This document shows positions 50,604-60,736 of a DNA stretch of 64,000 nucleotides, piece by piece. Below the pieces are notes generated by a model, which saw only the letters and a list, made by a program, of their open reading frames with translations, had not been told where the DNA came from and searched no databases. Numbering within the stretch: position 1 is the first letter of the stretch; every line of letters starts with the position of its first letter. Source of the DNA: Mayamaea pseudoterrestris (taxonomy: Eukaryota > Bacillariophyta > Bacillariophyceae > Sellaphorales > Sellaphoraceae); contig BROI01000003.1 in the NCBI GenBank assembly GCA_027923505.1, positions 186,001-250,000 on the forward strand. The letters run 5' to 3'. The translations under genes were made by a program, and so were the position numbers.

Positions 50604-52746
50604 TCAGCGCTTTTTACGCCGTGAGTTTGTCAGGAAGGGATTTGCTTTCGTTTGCGGTGAGGGAAACGATGTCTCTGGGGGTAGTCCTAAGGCGCGGCAA
50701 GCGTTGTTGCACACATGAGTCGCAAAGAATGCTCTCATTCCCTTTTCACCAAGATCTGTTCGCCCAAACTTCAAATTCTGGAGAAAGGGGTTTTTCTTGC
50801 GCGTGTGAACCGCTGGGTCCGTGAATATAAATTCCCGCCGGCCATCCGAATGAATCTTCAAAGAACCTTGTAGGTCGACCACTATAGATTGTCTATTGCT
50901 TTTGAGGTAGGAGAAGTGGCTAAAAGCTTGAGCAAAGTCACCGTCAGGTATCACTTCGTCTGTCATAACTGGCGCGGCACAAACATGTTGTCCATCAACT
51001 AGATGATCAAAATATTCCGTGCCTTCGCAGGAAGAAAATTGGGTCAGATTGGCGTCTTGCACAAACGCTTTGCCCCAACTGTCCTCACTCTGAGAGCTTT
51101 CTTCTTCCGACTGAGAATTTTCGTCATCCGATTCTTCCGCCACGGCCGCCAGCAATGGAGCACTTTTGCCTCCCATGTTCGTTTTTCGACCAACTTTGGA
51201 CGACATTGCTGCCTTGTTTACCCCATCCTCAGCAGAGGTGGCCTCAAAAAGATCACCATAATTACCGTTATATTTTGTATACTCTCCGTCAATGAATGGC
51301 TCGACAAGAACATTGTACGTCTTTGAGTCGTCGACAAGTTCAAATATGAGCGGCTCAAGGAAGCAAATCCGAGGAAAGGCATGCACGCGTTGCTGAACAT
51401 CTGCTGCGTTCCGTGCAGCTAAATCATCGAAATACTCATTAAACTTATCCGCACATCGGGATGCGAAAACCTGCGCCGTCATGAACTGTATATGATCCCT
51501 GCGATTATGTTCGTCAGGGCGATAATGAACAAACCTTGACTCCTTTGCCACCATGACTGGCCCAATAAATTCGTCGTCATCATTGAGGAAACGAAACTTA
51601 TAAGCGACGCGTTCTGCTCCTTCGCCAAAACATGCTCGCTTCCATGCAACATTGTAAGATATAATGTCCTTCTTTTGCACAGCTCCTTTTCGTCGTTCCT
51701 GAAGCATCGCGCCACAATCCTCTTTTTGGTGTCCGCGCCACATACCGTCAGCAAAGCACCCGCTGCATAAATATGTTGCTTTGCACCCATTACAAATTTC
51801 GCCCCTTGTCCCTGTCTCCCAGGCTTGATCAGCAACAAGCGAGAAACAGGAATGGCAACGACGGTCTAAAACTCGACAAAAGTCACCGTCTCTAGTATTC
51901 CATTTCCAAATGTGTTTGGTGTGTTGACTGCTTTTTGAGGCACGAAAGATTCGCCAATCAACCGAGGGCACATGGTCATCAGGTGTGTAGCTGCGCTCCC
52001 GAAGAATATCGATGCGGACCGACTTTCCTGGGACCGTCTTTCCTCGCCCGGTTTGCGAGAGTTCCCTCTTGGTTAACGCAAGCGTCGAAACATGATACGA
52101 AATAATTCGAGAAAGAGAATCTAAATCAAAGCTTGATGTGCATGATGGATGGTCAAACCAACCATTTGCTCCGTATGCTGCCGCTTCGTTGGCCATTTTG
52201 ATTAAAACGCTGAAATCTTCATCTCGGTCTGCAAGGCCAACGCAGCCGAAAGTCAAGCGACGACCAAATTGAGATGCTATTTCCCCAACGGTCTTTACAA
52301 TGTTGCTAGTCGCCCCTGCATCTGATGGTTTACCATCCGAGCAAAAAAAGACGGAGAGACCGACTGATCCCAAAGTGTTTAGTTGCAAGAGTTTTTGAAC
52401 CTGTGTCAACGCAGGAAGGTAGTTTCCATGGCCTTCTGGCCGGAACTTCGACCATTCTTTCATGGCCACGAGCTTGTTATAAAGAGCCCAGGTCATTGGC
52501 TCATGCCGTATAGCAACCTTTGCTCGCTTGCCCATCAGCACGACGGAGACTATATCAAACCAGTTCTTTTCCTTGTCCAAGTGAGCTTTCACAAAGTCAC
52601 GCGCGAGGCATGTCCATACTCCATCAGACCGACAGCGGGCTCACATTCATCGTCGGTTCGCATTGATCCGGACATGTCTACAACGAGAATGTGATGATTC
52701 GTCCATCGCTCCCTTCTTCGACAACGCATCAAAGTCCTCGTGACTG
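50604..52746 (-). CDS. alpha-kinase with vWA and zinc-finger domains, apparently frame-shifted in vWA
   Basis: The main frame (50604 to ~52645) encodes over 670 residues. The vWA remainder has SDGVWTCLARDFVKAHL, DIVSVVLMG, HGNYLPALTQVQKLL and LSVFFCSDGKPSD. A cysteine-rich MYND/ZZ-like finger follows (RRCHSCFS, GEICNGCKATYLCSGC, GHQKEDC). The C-terminal alpha-kinase domain shows FGEGAERVAYKFRF, VMVAKESRFVHY, VLVEPFIDGEYTKYNGN, FSHFSYLKSNRQSIVVDLQG, FIFTDPAVHTR and FGRTDLGEKGMRAFF. Alpha-kinases (EF2 kinase, MHCK) phosphorylate Ser/Thr in helices. The vWA start with the metal-site motif (HHILVVDMSGSMRTDD) lies in a different frame. Near 52625-52640 the two frames cannot be joined by an intron, so a small indel is likely. 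The segment begins after a plausible acceptor (TTTTTGCAG) at ~52747. Confidence 0.75.
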
Positions 52747-52812
52747 CTGCAAAAATACTGTTCAGTTGACGTGTTCCGTGTCCTTCATAACAACATGACT
52801 GGATCGACAAAC

Positions 52813-53523
52813 TTGGGAACCAGACTTTGTGCCGCACTTATCCTTGTGGGGTAACAAGTTATAGCACGATTGCGTTTCTGCGTCGTGCACATAATACGTT
52901 CCGCCGAAGGTGTACCCGACTCTTGCCATTTTCAAGTGGTTCCAGGACAAGCCCATTCGTCTCGCTTTCTCGAGCGCGAACTTGGCAATGTTACGTTCCT
53001 CACACGTTCTCGATGTGTGACGTTGACACGAGTGTCGAGTTGGCGAAATAGCTACTTCGGAATCGCTGGGTGCTTGTCATGCTGGTGGCGCTTGCAGCTG
53101 ATTGCTGTCTTGTATGATGGCTATGGAACTGTGGTATGAAGGCTTTATCAGAGTTTTTTGCAGCAGAAACGTCGGCGATTGAACGGTCGTGTGCTGAGAG
53201 GCAAGTTTAGTCATCGCTCGTGATTTATGATGCTCGTTGCTTTTCTTCAAGAAGAAACGGATCATATGTCGGACCATTAATGCTGAGTCGGTCCGTTGCA
53301 CCGTCATTTCAACGTTAGCAGCGCTACAAACCCAGCACCGGATTGGGGAAGCGCATGCATCGACGAATGTAGCTGGTGCTTGGTGAGTATTGTTATTATT
53401 GTTACTGTTAGTACTTGTTGCCTCCTTGTCTCGATTGTCGTGAGCGGAAAAGGTTTCCTGCTGCTGCGCGACGAGAGGATGAATGGCGGCTGGCGGCGAT
53501 TGCTCTAGTAGCTCGTTGGACAT
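52813..53523 (-). other. possible 5' exons of the alpha-kinase gene
   Basis: A frame from ATG 53523 (MSNELLEQSPPAAIHPLVAQ; Asn/Thr-rich; CWVCSAANVE) has an AT-rich core TATATATTAC just upstream. A second open segment (FALEKARRMGLSWNHLKMAR, VGYTFGGTYYVHDAETQSC) ends near 52813 at a possible donor GTTTGT. I could not find splice phases that join these cleanly to the vWA exon, so exon limits are unproven and a separate small gene is possible. Confidence 0.3.
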
Positions 53524-54369
53524 GGCGTCGTCGTCAAGTATATATTACTTGCTTCTCCTTCTCCTTCTTTCGATAGTAGATCGAGTCAATATCGTCTCGG
53601 CTGCTTCATTTACATAATGACAAAGGCGGAGTGTTTTTCATGTGTGCGGATCATGGATCAACATGGAAGTTCGTTCCGCCGCGCCGCATGAGTCATAACC
53701 GCTGCGATGCCCAGCTAGGGAGTCCGAGGTTTTAGGGAGTGCGAGGTTTTACCTCACTACTGGTAGTATGTACTTGTAGTCCTACATCTTGTAGCGCACC
53801 TGAATTAGCACCATTTTGACTTGATTTGGGCATACACGTGGCTCAAGCTATGGGCATTTGAAAGGCATGGCAGCTGCTGGCTGAGACTGGTGACAAGAAG
53901 TTATCACCAATCCCACTGCATTCTACCAAGGGACCAGACTGGCACTTCATCTTGTGGCGCACTCTAACTAAAAATTCTTGCAAGTGTCCATGGGTTGGCT
54001 CTGAGAGTGGGGTGTTGATATATCACGGTTGCTGCTGGCTGGAACTGGTAAGAAGTTCAGACAGTTTTTTAATAACCTTGGCGCAAAGGTTGCTCACATA
54101 CACTTGCATCATTGAACACATTCATCATTTTTAGCGCATCTACATCTACAATCAATACGTTCAATACAAACTGTTATCCAAAGAGTAGTCTATTCAAACA
54201 CAATCGCATCATAAACCGGAAATCACTAGACGAAATCACTTTGTAACCGACATTATCAGCACTCACGAGGACGGTAACAGCAGGTTGTACTATGTAGCCT
54301 CGATACCATATGAATAGGGTGTATATGTAACATGCATTTTATCTACAAACAATACTCCATTCGCACTAC
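53524..54369. other. intergenic, no gene seen
   Basis: 846 bp with only short frames. The near-duplicate words GGGAGTCCGAGGTTTTA and GGGAGTGCGAGGTTTTA sit side by side at ~53716-53750. Confidence 0.45.
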
Positions 54370-55602
54370 CTACTGCAGCACCATGTGCGTATCCTTCCAA
54401 TACTTTTCCTGCTCTCGCTCCTTGATCAAGACTTCCGGTGGCTTTCGATTCTGTCCGTTCACTCCCATGGCCAGTATCAAAGCTCCAATCAAACCAAAGT
54501 ATCCAGTCGTCAGCGCCACACGCTGCGCTCCCGTAATCTTGTAGTAATTGGGTGGCATGTGCGCTGGATTGTAAAAGCGCTGAAAGGTTTCGTACCCACC
54601 GGCAATCATGATCAAGTAAAAGAGCGGATTCACAATCGGCAGCGTATACGCCAGTGATCCGCCGATACCCAAGCCAGCGACTCCCGCATACTTGCTCAAC
54701 GCCCCAGCAATCCGTCCTCCATCCATACTACCCAGTGGCATCATGTTGAACAGGTTGATCATGAAACCAAAGTCGGCCAGTGCGTACAACAGCTGCGAGT
54801 CTGTACACGCCGCCACCACCGCCACTCCCAACGCGCCAGCACTTCCCAGCGCCGGTCCTCCAAACGCCACGAGGGCATCCTCCCACGCGTCGCGCGGCTG
54901 CTGGCGCATGGCAATGATTGCGCCCATGAAGGGCACAAAGACCATGGGGCTGAACGGAATGTTGCGACGCAGCATGACCAAGGCGTGGCCCGTTTCGTGC
55001 ACCAATATCAGTCCCACCATGCCGGTGGCGTAGGGCAATCCGAAGAACATGCTGTAGGTGCCAATCGTGACGACCATGCTTCCCAGTGACGCAAGCTTGG
55101 TGACTTTGAGTGCGGCCAATAAATACTTTGTCTTGCCAAGCAGCAACGAGGCGGCTCCGACTACACTGGCACCCTGCGCGAGTCGGTTGCTGCGCGTCGG
55201 AGGAGGAAGAGGAGGGCGCGAAGAGCTGGCAAAGGAGCGGCGATCGTGCATGGTGGCGAGTGATGCGAGTGGTATGTTGTTGTTGTATATGCTGCTGTAT
55301 ATGCTATTTCCAAACGAAACGCTTCCCGATGCATGCGACAGCGGAGAGAATCGTCCTTGACCATGAAGCATGACGGATCCTTTCATTGTCGTATGGCAGC
55401 AGCTCCTCCATGATGACTCTTGCCGGATTAAATGGGCGAATGTACGTTGCTGCTGCGAACAAGGGTTTGCTGATGGTAGTCGAAGAACATGCAATGTAAG
55501 CTTCGAATGAATCATGAATCGCGTACTTGCAGCAGCACCACTCGCAGCGGCGGCGGCATGAGAATGTAATGATCCGCCGCGCAGCAATGGACGAGTCAGC
55601 AT
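54370..55602 (-). CDS. M50-family (site-2-protease-like) membrane metalloprotease
   Basis: 410 residues from ATG 55602. The first ~150 residues are basic and Ser/Ala-rich (a likely organelle presequence, with QQQRTFAHLIRQESSW). Hydrophobic helices begin at ~170. The zinc site HExxH is in LVHETGHALVM near residue 203, and the second M50 motif N-x-x-P-x-x-x-x-D-G is in NLFNMMPLGSMDGGRI near residue 282. M50 proteases cut substrates inside membranes. No PDZ domain is seen. The C terminus is polar (NRKPPEVLIKEREQEKYW). The substrate is unknown; plastid or mitochondrial location is inferred from the presequence. Confidence 0.82.
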   Translation of the reverse strand: MLTRPLLRGGSLHSHAAAAASGAAASTRFMIHSKLTLHVLRLPSANPCSQQQRTFAHLIRQESSWRSCCHTTMKGSVMLHGQGRFSPLSHASGSVSFGNSIYSSIYNNNIPLASLATMHDRRSFASSSRPPLPPPTRSNRLAQGASVVGAASLLLGKTKYLLAALKVTKLASLGSMVVTIGTYSMFFGLPYATGMVGLILVHETGHALVMLRRNIPFSPMVFVPFMGAIIAMRQQPRDAWEDALVAFGGPALGSAGALGVAVVAACTDSQLLYALADFGFMINLFNMMPLGSMDGGRIAGALSKYAGVAGLGIGGSLAYTLPIVNPLFYLIMIAGGYETFQRFYNPAHMPPNYYKITGAQRVALTTGYFGLIGALILAMGVNGQNRKPPEVLIKEREQEKYWKDTHMVLQ

Positions 55603-56085
55603 TACTTGATTGTCAATGCAAATAAAAGATATAGATGACGAATGGGATTGTCGATGAGCCGCAAAGAACTGACGACGCTATGGCCGATGACATCGCGGTC
55701 ACGTCGTCGATAGTCCACTGTGGCTCAAATAGTAGTGACAAAAAATTAAGAATTTCATGTTGACTGTATCTCCAACAGTAGTGCCAAAAACTTTGATTTT
55801 TAACGTTTGCTGACTGTGTCTCAAAAAGTAGTGCCAAAAACCCTGGTTTAAAACGTACGTTGACTGGGGCTCAAACAGTAGTGCCAAAAACTTTGAAAGA
55901 AAGATATCAACGTTATTGACACTGTGGCTTAAAGTGTACTGCCAAAAACTTTGATTTTCAGTCGCAAATCGTACCGGTATTGAAGCGAGCGCCAACGAGT
56001 TGTTGCGTGCGGGTTGGTGCGACGATGAGCATCAGCAGCTGCTTCGTTCCATTTCCTCTATACGAAAACAACTTACGACAGTAGC
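55603..56085. other. intergenic, holds the ~50-bp repeat array
   Basis: 483 bp between divergent genes (M50 protease and DUF6824 protein). Over half is the repeat array at 55716-55965; the rest has no recognisable gene. Confidence 0.55.
55716..55965. repeat. five imperfect ~50-bp tandem repeats
   Basis: Five copies of a unit of about 48-58 bp are seen. Each has a TTGACTGTGGCTCAAA-like half and a core CAGTAGTGCCAAAAACTTTG, followed by an AT-rich spacer. Core copies start near 55731, 55779, 55828, 55878 and 55940. The cores are far better conserved than the spacers, which suggests selected binding sites or a satellite seed. Confidence 0.75.
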
Positions 56086-57396
56086 ATGCCACCGAAACGA
56101 AAGCAAAAGGAGGAAAAAGTTGCTGCCAAGAAGAAAAAGGTGGAAGTAAAAGACGAGGAATCCGATGACGACGATGACGACAACTCGGACGCGGACATGG
56201 AATCAACTTCGGAACGCGCAACTTCCAAAACTAGCACCAAAACGACGACTACTTTGAAAGGCGACGGCACCTTTTACGAAAAGGACGTTCTCATGGGCCG
56301 CGGCAAGCGCGTCTCGGAATGGCCGGGCAACATTTACTTTCGACAGTTGATTGCTTCCAATCGCGAAAAGTATCTAGTGGCACCCCGCCACGAAAAGGTG
56401 ACCATTGCCGATCAAGTGATTGCCCAGATTCACTCCATCGGCGGAAGGTTCTTGAAGGAGCAAGACGACGGACCGGAAGGATGGTACGAGGTGGAACTGG
56501 AGCGCGCCGTGGAAAAGACGTGTCAGGCGCTGCGCGAAAAGGAAAAGACCAAGACGCCAACGGGTGATCCCTTTGCGGATCCGAACAAAAAGACGAGTCT
56601 GATGGATATAACTACTAGTAGCAAGAAGAAGACGAAAAAGACAAAGAAGAAGAAAAAGAAGAGTACTTTGTTTCATAGGGCAACCAGCGACGACTCGTCC
56701 GATGACGACGACGACGAGGACGATGTGGAAGGTGACAGCAACGAGGAGGAAGAATCGGACGCAGATTCAAACAGTTCCGATGGTTCAGTCCAGTCAGAGC
56801 CAGAATCCAAAAAGCGCAAGTCGTTGCCGTCTGCACCAAATACACCAGCATCAAAGGGTGTTGACAAGAAGAAGACCAAGCTTGCTGTCACTGCCGATAA
56901 TTCCAACGTGATTCAGCAGATTCGCTCCTACGACGAGCACGAAATGCTCAAGCGCTTGCACCAGTTCAAAACCAAGTATGGACACTGCGGCGTTCCTCCC
57001 GGCTGGCCGCGCGACGTGCGATTGGCCGACTGGTGCTCGGCGCAGCGTCAGGTGCATCGCGAAACAATGGCAGCAAATATCGGCCAAACGTCTAGTAGCG
57101 ACGCTACTGGTAACGACACTGAATGCTACCGCACACCAAGTCAAGTGGAACACGACTTGATGAAGGAACTGGACGACATGGAGTTTGTGTGGAACTATCA
57201 AGACTGGCACTGGAAGGATCGCTACGAGCAGCTCATGGCGGTGGAGCACGGCGACTTGCTACCAGAAACGGCCGCCTTTACGCGACAAGTATTGGTGAAA
57301 TGGCTGGCCCATGAGCGGGAGCATGTTCGAACGGGTGACACCGTCTTGACGGAGGAGCAAGCGGAGGATTTGAAGCGGGCTGGTATTTGTTTGTAA
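56086..57396 (+). CDS. DUF6824 plus helicase-associated-domain protein
   Basis: 436 residues from ATG 56086. A basic, then acidic start (PPKRKQKEEKVAAKKKKVEV; SDDDDDDNSDADME) suggests a nuclear protein. Residues ~64-150 carry the diatom-expanded domain I recall as DUF6824: DVLMGRGKRVSEWPGNIYFR, EKVTIADQVIAQIHSIGGRF and GWYEVELERAVEKTCQALRE. A Lys run (KKKTKKTKKKKKKS) and an acidic Ser/Asp stretch follow. The C-terminal part has a helicase-associated (HA) domain: LKRLHQFKTKYGHCGVPPGW, LADWCSAQRQVHRE, LDDMEFVWNYQDWHW and WKDRYEQLM. HA domains are thought to bind nucleic acid, so a chromatin or transcription role is plausible (inference). Confidence 0.82.
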   Translation: MPPKRKQKEEKVAAKKKKVEVKDEESDDDDDDNSDADMESTSERATSKTSTKTTTTLKGDGTFYEKDVLMGRGKRVSEWPGNIYFRQLIASNREKYLVAPRHEKVTIADQVIAQIHSIGGRFLKEQDDGPEGWYEVELERAVEKTCQALREKEKTKTPTGDPFADPNKKTSLMDITTSSKKKTKKTKKKKKKSTLFHRATSDDSSDDDDDEDDVEGDSNEEEESDADSNSSDGSVQSEPESKKRKSLPSAPNTPASKGVDKKKTKLAVTADNSNVIQQIRSYDEHEMLKRLHQFKTKYGHCGVPPGWPRDVRLADWCSAQRQVHRETMAANIGQTSSSDATGNDTECYRTPSQVEHDLMKELDDMEFVWNYQDWHWKDRYEQLMAVEHGDLLPETAAFTRQVLVKWLAHEREHVRTGDTVLTEEQAEDLKRAGICL

Positions 57397-57648
57397 CTGC
57401 TGTAGTCGTTGCGAATGGTTTGCTTGCGACAATTCCTTATTCTAGGTTAAACGAAAATCGATTAAAATAACTCATGTAACTGTATTGTATGTGTTATTGA
57501 ATATTCAAGTATTATCGCGTCGCTTATACAGTATCGGGTTAAGCAAGGGAGCAGCAGCGAAAGCAACTCCGTTGCACACTGACGCACTTGTCTTGCTTCT
57601 TTGATGTACGGGTACGGTAGCCGGATTGAGTTGAGCAATGACTCAATG

Positions 57649-58374
57649 TCAAGAAATTGATCTATTGACAGTGGCGCTAGTTATGAGCGATATTCCTTCC
57701 TCCTCGTCAATGCCAATGCCATGAGGGGCAACTGTAGCTCCACCACCACCAGCCTTGATGGGGAACTTGCCATGCTGAATCTGCCTCGCGACAAAAGTAT
57801 CAGGTCCAATGCTTGTCACGACTGCAAGGGCAGAGCCTTTAATCACTTGTCCGCCCCAGTAGAGTTGCGGCAATGACGTTGGATTTGCGGCGGCAGCTGC
57901 ATGGTTCGTCGCAGCAGTGCCCGTCGCATTGGCGGCTGACACATCATGACGCGTCCAGGATTGTCGGTCCTCTCCCGTCACCTTGCTATGATCTACAATG
58001 AATACTGCATCGTCGTTCTCACTGCTACCATCATGACTGCTGCTAATTGTAGATCCTTCTATCATAACAACTCGACAATCCGCCGGCACAAAGTCCCCAG
58101 CCTCCACTCGAATCAAGTCACCCTCCACCAAACAGGACGCTTCGTATCGCATCCATTTATTGTTTCGTTTGACCTGCGCATCCTCCGGCTGCATGACGGC
58201 AAAGGCTTTGCGCGACGGCAACGTTTTCAAACAAGGAAGCAGGCAGCAAATCCAAGCGGGGCAGCGGCACGGTGGATCAACAATGTTACTGTGTGGTGAG
58301 CGTCGCTCCTGGACTTGCTGGGACGTGAGACCAGTCTTGATGTTGAGTTCGTATCGTTCAATCAAGTCTTGCAT
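57649..58374 (-). CDS. isolated P-type ATPase actuator-domain protein
   Basis: 241 residues from ATG 58374. The start (LIERYELNIKTGLTSQQVQERR) is a cation-ATPase N-terminal domain. The actuator (A) domain follows: EASCLVEGDLIRVEAGDFVPADCRVV in two halves, FIVDHSKVTGEDRQ in place of VDQSxLTGES, and LYWGGQVIKGSALAVVTSIG. There are no membrane helices: between the two parts is a Cys/Pro-rich segment (DPPCRCPAWICCLLPCLK). There is no DKTGT phosphorylation site and no nucleotide domain, and only ~250 bp remain before the convergent DUF6824 gene. It cannot pump ions by itself. It may regulate a full ATPase or be a truncated copy; the frame is intact. Confidence 0.75.
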   Translation of the reverse strand: MQDLIERYELNIKTGLTSQQVQERRSPHSNIVDPPCRCPAWICCLLPCLKTLPSRKAFAVMQPEDAQVKRNNKWMRYEASCLVEGDLIRVEAGDFVPADCRVVMIEGSTISSSHDGSSENDDAVFIVDHSKVTGEDRQSWTRHDVSAANATGTAATNHAAAAANPTSLPQLYWGGQVIKGSALAVVTSIGPDTFVARQIQHGKFPIKAGGGGATVAPHGIGIDEEEGISLITSATVNRSIS

Positions 58375-58676
58375 GGTATGCTTGATGCTGTTTGTAATGT
58401 TAGCATCGCATGACGGAGGGCTCGTTTGTGTTCATGGTGGATCATCGTCGCGGTCAGCGATTGATATGTCGCACCAGTACCAATAAGTAAATGTCGCACC
58501 AGTATCAAAATGAGTCACGAACGGAGCGCGCCATAACGGCCGCCGACACGAATCAGTTTCGTTCGAGACCAAACACAACTGAACAACTTGTTAAGCATTG
58601 TTGCCCTTCAAGAGTTTCAGGACAAGCAAATCAGCTTGACTAGATCGACTACGTTCAAACGAATGTTTGACGAAAC
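58375..58676. other. intergenic, shared upstream region
   Basis: 302 bp between divergent starts. The phrase AATGTCGCACCAGTA-CAA / AAATGTCGCACCAGTATCAA occurs twice close together near 58460-58510. No gene seen. Confidence 0.45.
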
Positions 58677-60020
58677 ATGACCTTGCCATGCTGCGAACGT
58701 GACAACGAAATTAGTGCCAGCAGCAGCTCCGACGAAACCACCCACAATGCTATCATTATATATTCTCAAGTGTCCAATGGACCAAGAATTGCCGAGAATA
58801 TTGCCGAGAATATGAGCCATTCTGTTGTTGATCAAGGGCGAAGCTGCACTAGCAATCAAAATGATCCGACACTTTCAAACGTCGGTGAAGCAACATCACT
58901 GTCAGCACCTTTACCGGCCATCCATTGGAGAAGAGAAATGTTCGAGTTCATCGAGGAGCTGCTACTTTATACCAAGCATCGAAGCTGGAAGAAGAAACTC
59001 TTGACGCTTTGCATTTTCACTCTGAGTCTGTTGGTCGTGATTGATTTCGTTTGGTTTCACCATGTGAATGAATGGATGACGGACTGCGTCGGATGGCTCT
59101 CGTGGCATCCCGCGCTGGCCGTCGTTTCGTTCCTGCTGCTCTTTATCGCATGCACATTTCTGTTTGTTCCTCCCGCCTTTCTCTTTTTTGGCGCCGGCTA
59201 CGTGTTTTGTAACATGACGACCAACATTGGCTTCGGAATACTTGCCTCCATTGTCGTTTGCTACATGGGAACGTTGCTGGGCGCCATGTTGGCGTTTCAC
59301 CGGGCGCGCTACATGACGAGAGATTTGATTGTACTGTTTGCGAAACGGTTTCCCATTATACGGGCGGCGGATCGTGCGTTACGCGTCAACGGCTTTCGCG
59401 TCATGCTGCTGCTGCGGCTGTGTCCCATTGTTCCCTTTAACGCTCTCAACTATATTGGAGGAATTCTTTCGATATCCGCCACAGACTTTAGCAAGTCACT
59501 CATTGGCATTGTGCCGGTCATGCTGCTTTGGATTTACTGCGGAGCAACCTCGCAAGTGCTGGGCGAGGCGGCGACAAGATTCTCCAATGACAGTGACGAC
59601 GAAGGTGTGCGCGTGTCGTGGATCATTCTGCTTGGCAGCGGCACGGCGTTTGGAGTCATTGCCCTCGTGTTGACCTGGAGATTCGCCATTAAGGAACTTG
59701 GCAAGGAGATTGCCAAGGATTCGGCCGAGAATTGGTTTCGCTACAAGCGACATTGTGACGATGGAGTTGCGGCCAAAGATGGTGTCGACGAAGATGCATG
59801 CAGCAGTGACGACGAGGGTTTTGAAGTGATTGCATCGCATCGCATACTCGAGGTGGAAGAGGAGCAGGATCGAGTCGATGGAGGGACATTCAGAAACGTT
59901 CATCGACGGCGACGATCGGGCATGTTGACTTTGATAGGAATTGATACGCATCGCTTGGACGACCATTATGACCCAGCTGACAATGATCAAGACGAGGAGT
60001 GGTTCTGGTTGTTTGCATAG
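58677..60020 (+). CDS. VTT-domain (DedA/TVP38/TMEM64-like) membrane protein
   Basis: 447 residues from ATG 58677. After ~110 polar residues come about six helices: LLTLCIFTLSLLVVIDFVWF, PALAVVSFLLLFIACTFLFV, FLFFGAGYVFCNMTTNIGFG, VVCYMGTLLGAMLAFHRARY and two near the end. The VTT/SNARE-associated signature is present: FFGAGYVF, the G-x-x-x-G-A-x-x-A-F-x-x-A-R block, and VMLLLRLCPIVPFNALNYIG. VTT proteins such as TMEM41B, VMP1 and Tvp38 are lipid scramblases or act in Golgi and autophagosome membranes (known). The C terminus is acidic and ends in DEEWFWLFA. Confidence 0.85.
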   Translation: MTLPCCERDNEISASSSSDETTHNAIIIYSQVSNGPRIAENIAENMSHSVVDQGRSCTSNQNDPTLSNVGEATSLSAPLPAIHWRREMFEFIEELLLYTKHRSWKKKLLTLCIFTLSLLVVIDFVWFHHVNEWMTDCVGWLSWHPALAVVSFLLLFIACTFLFVPPAFLFFGAGYVFCNMTTNIGFGILASIVVCYMGTLLGAMLAFHRARYMTRDLIVLFAKRFPIIRAADRALRVNGFRVMLLLRLCPIVPFNALNYIGGILSISATDFSKSLIGIVPVMLLWIYCGATSQVLGEAATRFSNDSDDEGVRVSWIILLGSGTAFGVIALVLTWRFAIKELGKEIAKDSAENWFRYKRHCDDGVAAKDGVDEDACSSDDEGFEVIASHRILEVEEEQDRVDGGTFRNVHRRRRSGMLTLIGIDTHRLDDHYDPADNDQDEEWFWLFA

Positions 60021-60042
60021 CAACTTTCTTCTCATATTTGCA

Positions 60043-60489
60043 TTAGCTCGGCGCTATGAGCAAAATGTATGGATCTGCTGTACGGAAAGCTGCGTTTGAT
60101 GCCGCACATTCAGCAACCGGCAAACTGCGCTTGAAGCGCGGAGGAGCTGCCGCGGTAAAACTTTGCTGCGAGTCGATATCGGACTGCGTCTGATTCACAA
60201 TGATTTTAAACTCTTGGCGGTGTGCAGACATTGAACGAGCTGGTTGGCTTGAAAAAGCGCAATGGGAGCCGTAGTTGTGGATTCGCGCCGCTATTGTCAG
60301 CCATCGAAACATTGTAAAGAAACGGAGTATTCGCTGTTTCAAAAGCTTGGAAAAAACGCTGTATATGCGGCTGCTGTCAATGTTGCGACCAACATACGGT
60401 TCAAATTCCCCCAAACGAAATTGACTTAGCGCTGCCCAAATGGATCGACAAGTGCGACATCTCATTCTGGTTTGACATAGTCTAAGCAT
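60043..60489 (-). CDS. doubtful small hypothetical protein
   Basis: A 148-codon frame from ATG 60489 fills the space between the VTT gene (convergent, 22 bp) and the ATP synthase d candidate (divergent, 247 bp). The N terminus is Arg/Cys-rich (MLRLCQTRMRCRTCRSIWAA; LLKQRILRFFTMFRWL) as in a mitochondrial presequence. I recognise no domain, and composition looks close to random. It may be only 3' UTR. Confidence 0.3.
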   Translation of the reverse strand: MLRLCQTRMRCRTCRSIWAALSQFRLGEFEPYVGRNIDSSRIYSVFSKLLKQRILRFFTMFRWLTIAARIHNYGSHCAFSSQPARSMSAHRQEFKIIVNQTQSDIDSQQSFTAAAPPRFKRSLPVAECAASNAAFRTADPYILLIAPS

Positions 60490-60736
60490 ATCACTTGATG
60501 TATATGCTATTGATGTTCGTTTAATCAGTGTTAGAAGTCCTCTATCAAGTTCATGACTCTGTAACAGCGGACTAAATGCCAGCGGTTGCTTTAATTATTT
60601 GGCCGTGCCATGATAGCTGAGTTTGGGAGCAGCTACGTTTCGATTGGCTCGCCGCCTTCGCATCCGGTACTCGTGAGCCAATCGCGGCAAGCGCCGCATG
60701 ATCCTTCGCCGTGCCTCCACCACAAAACGTTTCACC

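Noticed and set aside
55716-55965. CRISPR-like array
   Set aside because: Eukaryotic context, imperfect repeats, variable spacing, and no cas genes.
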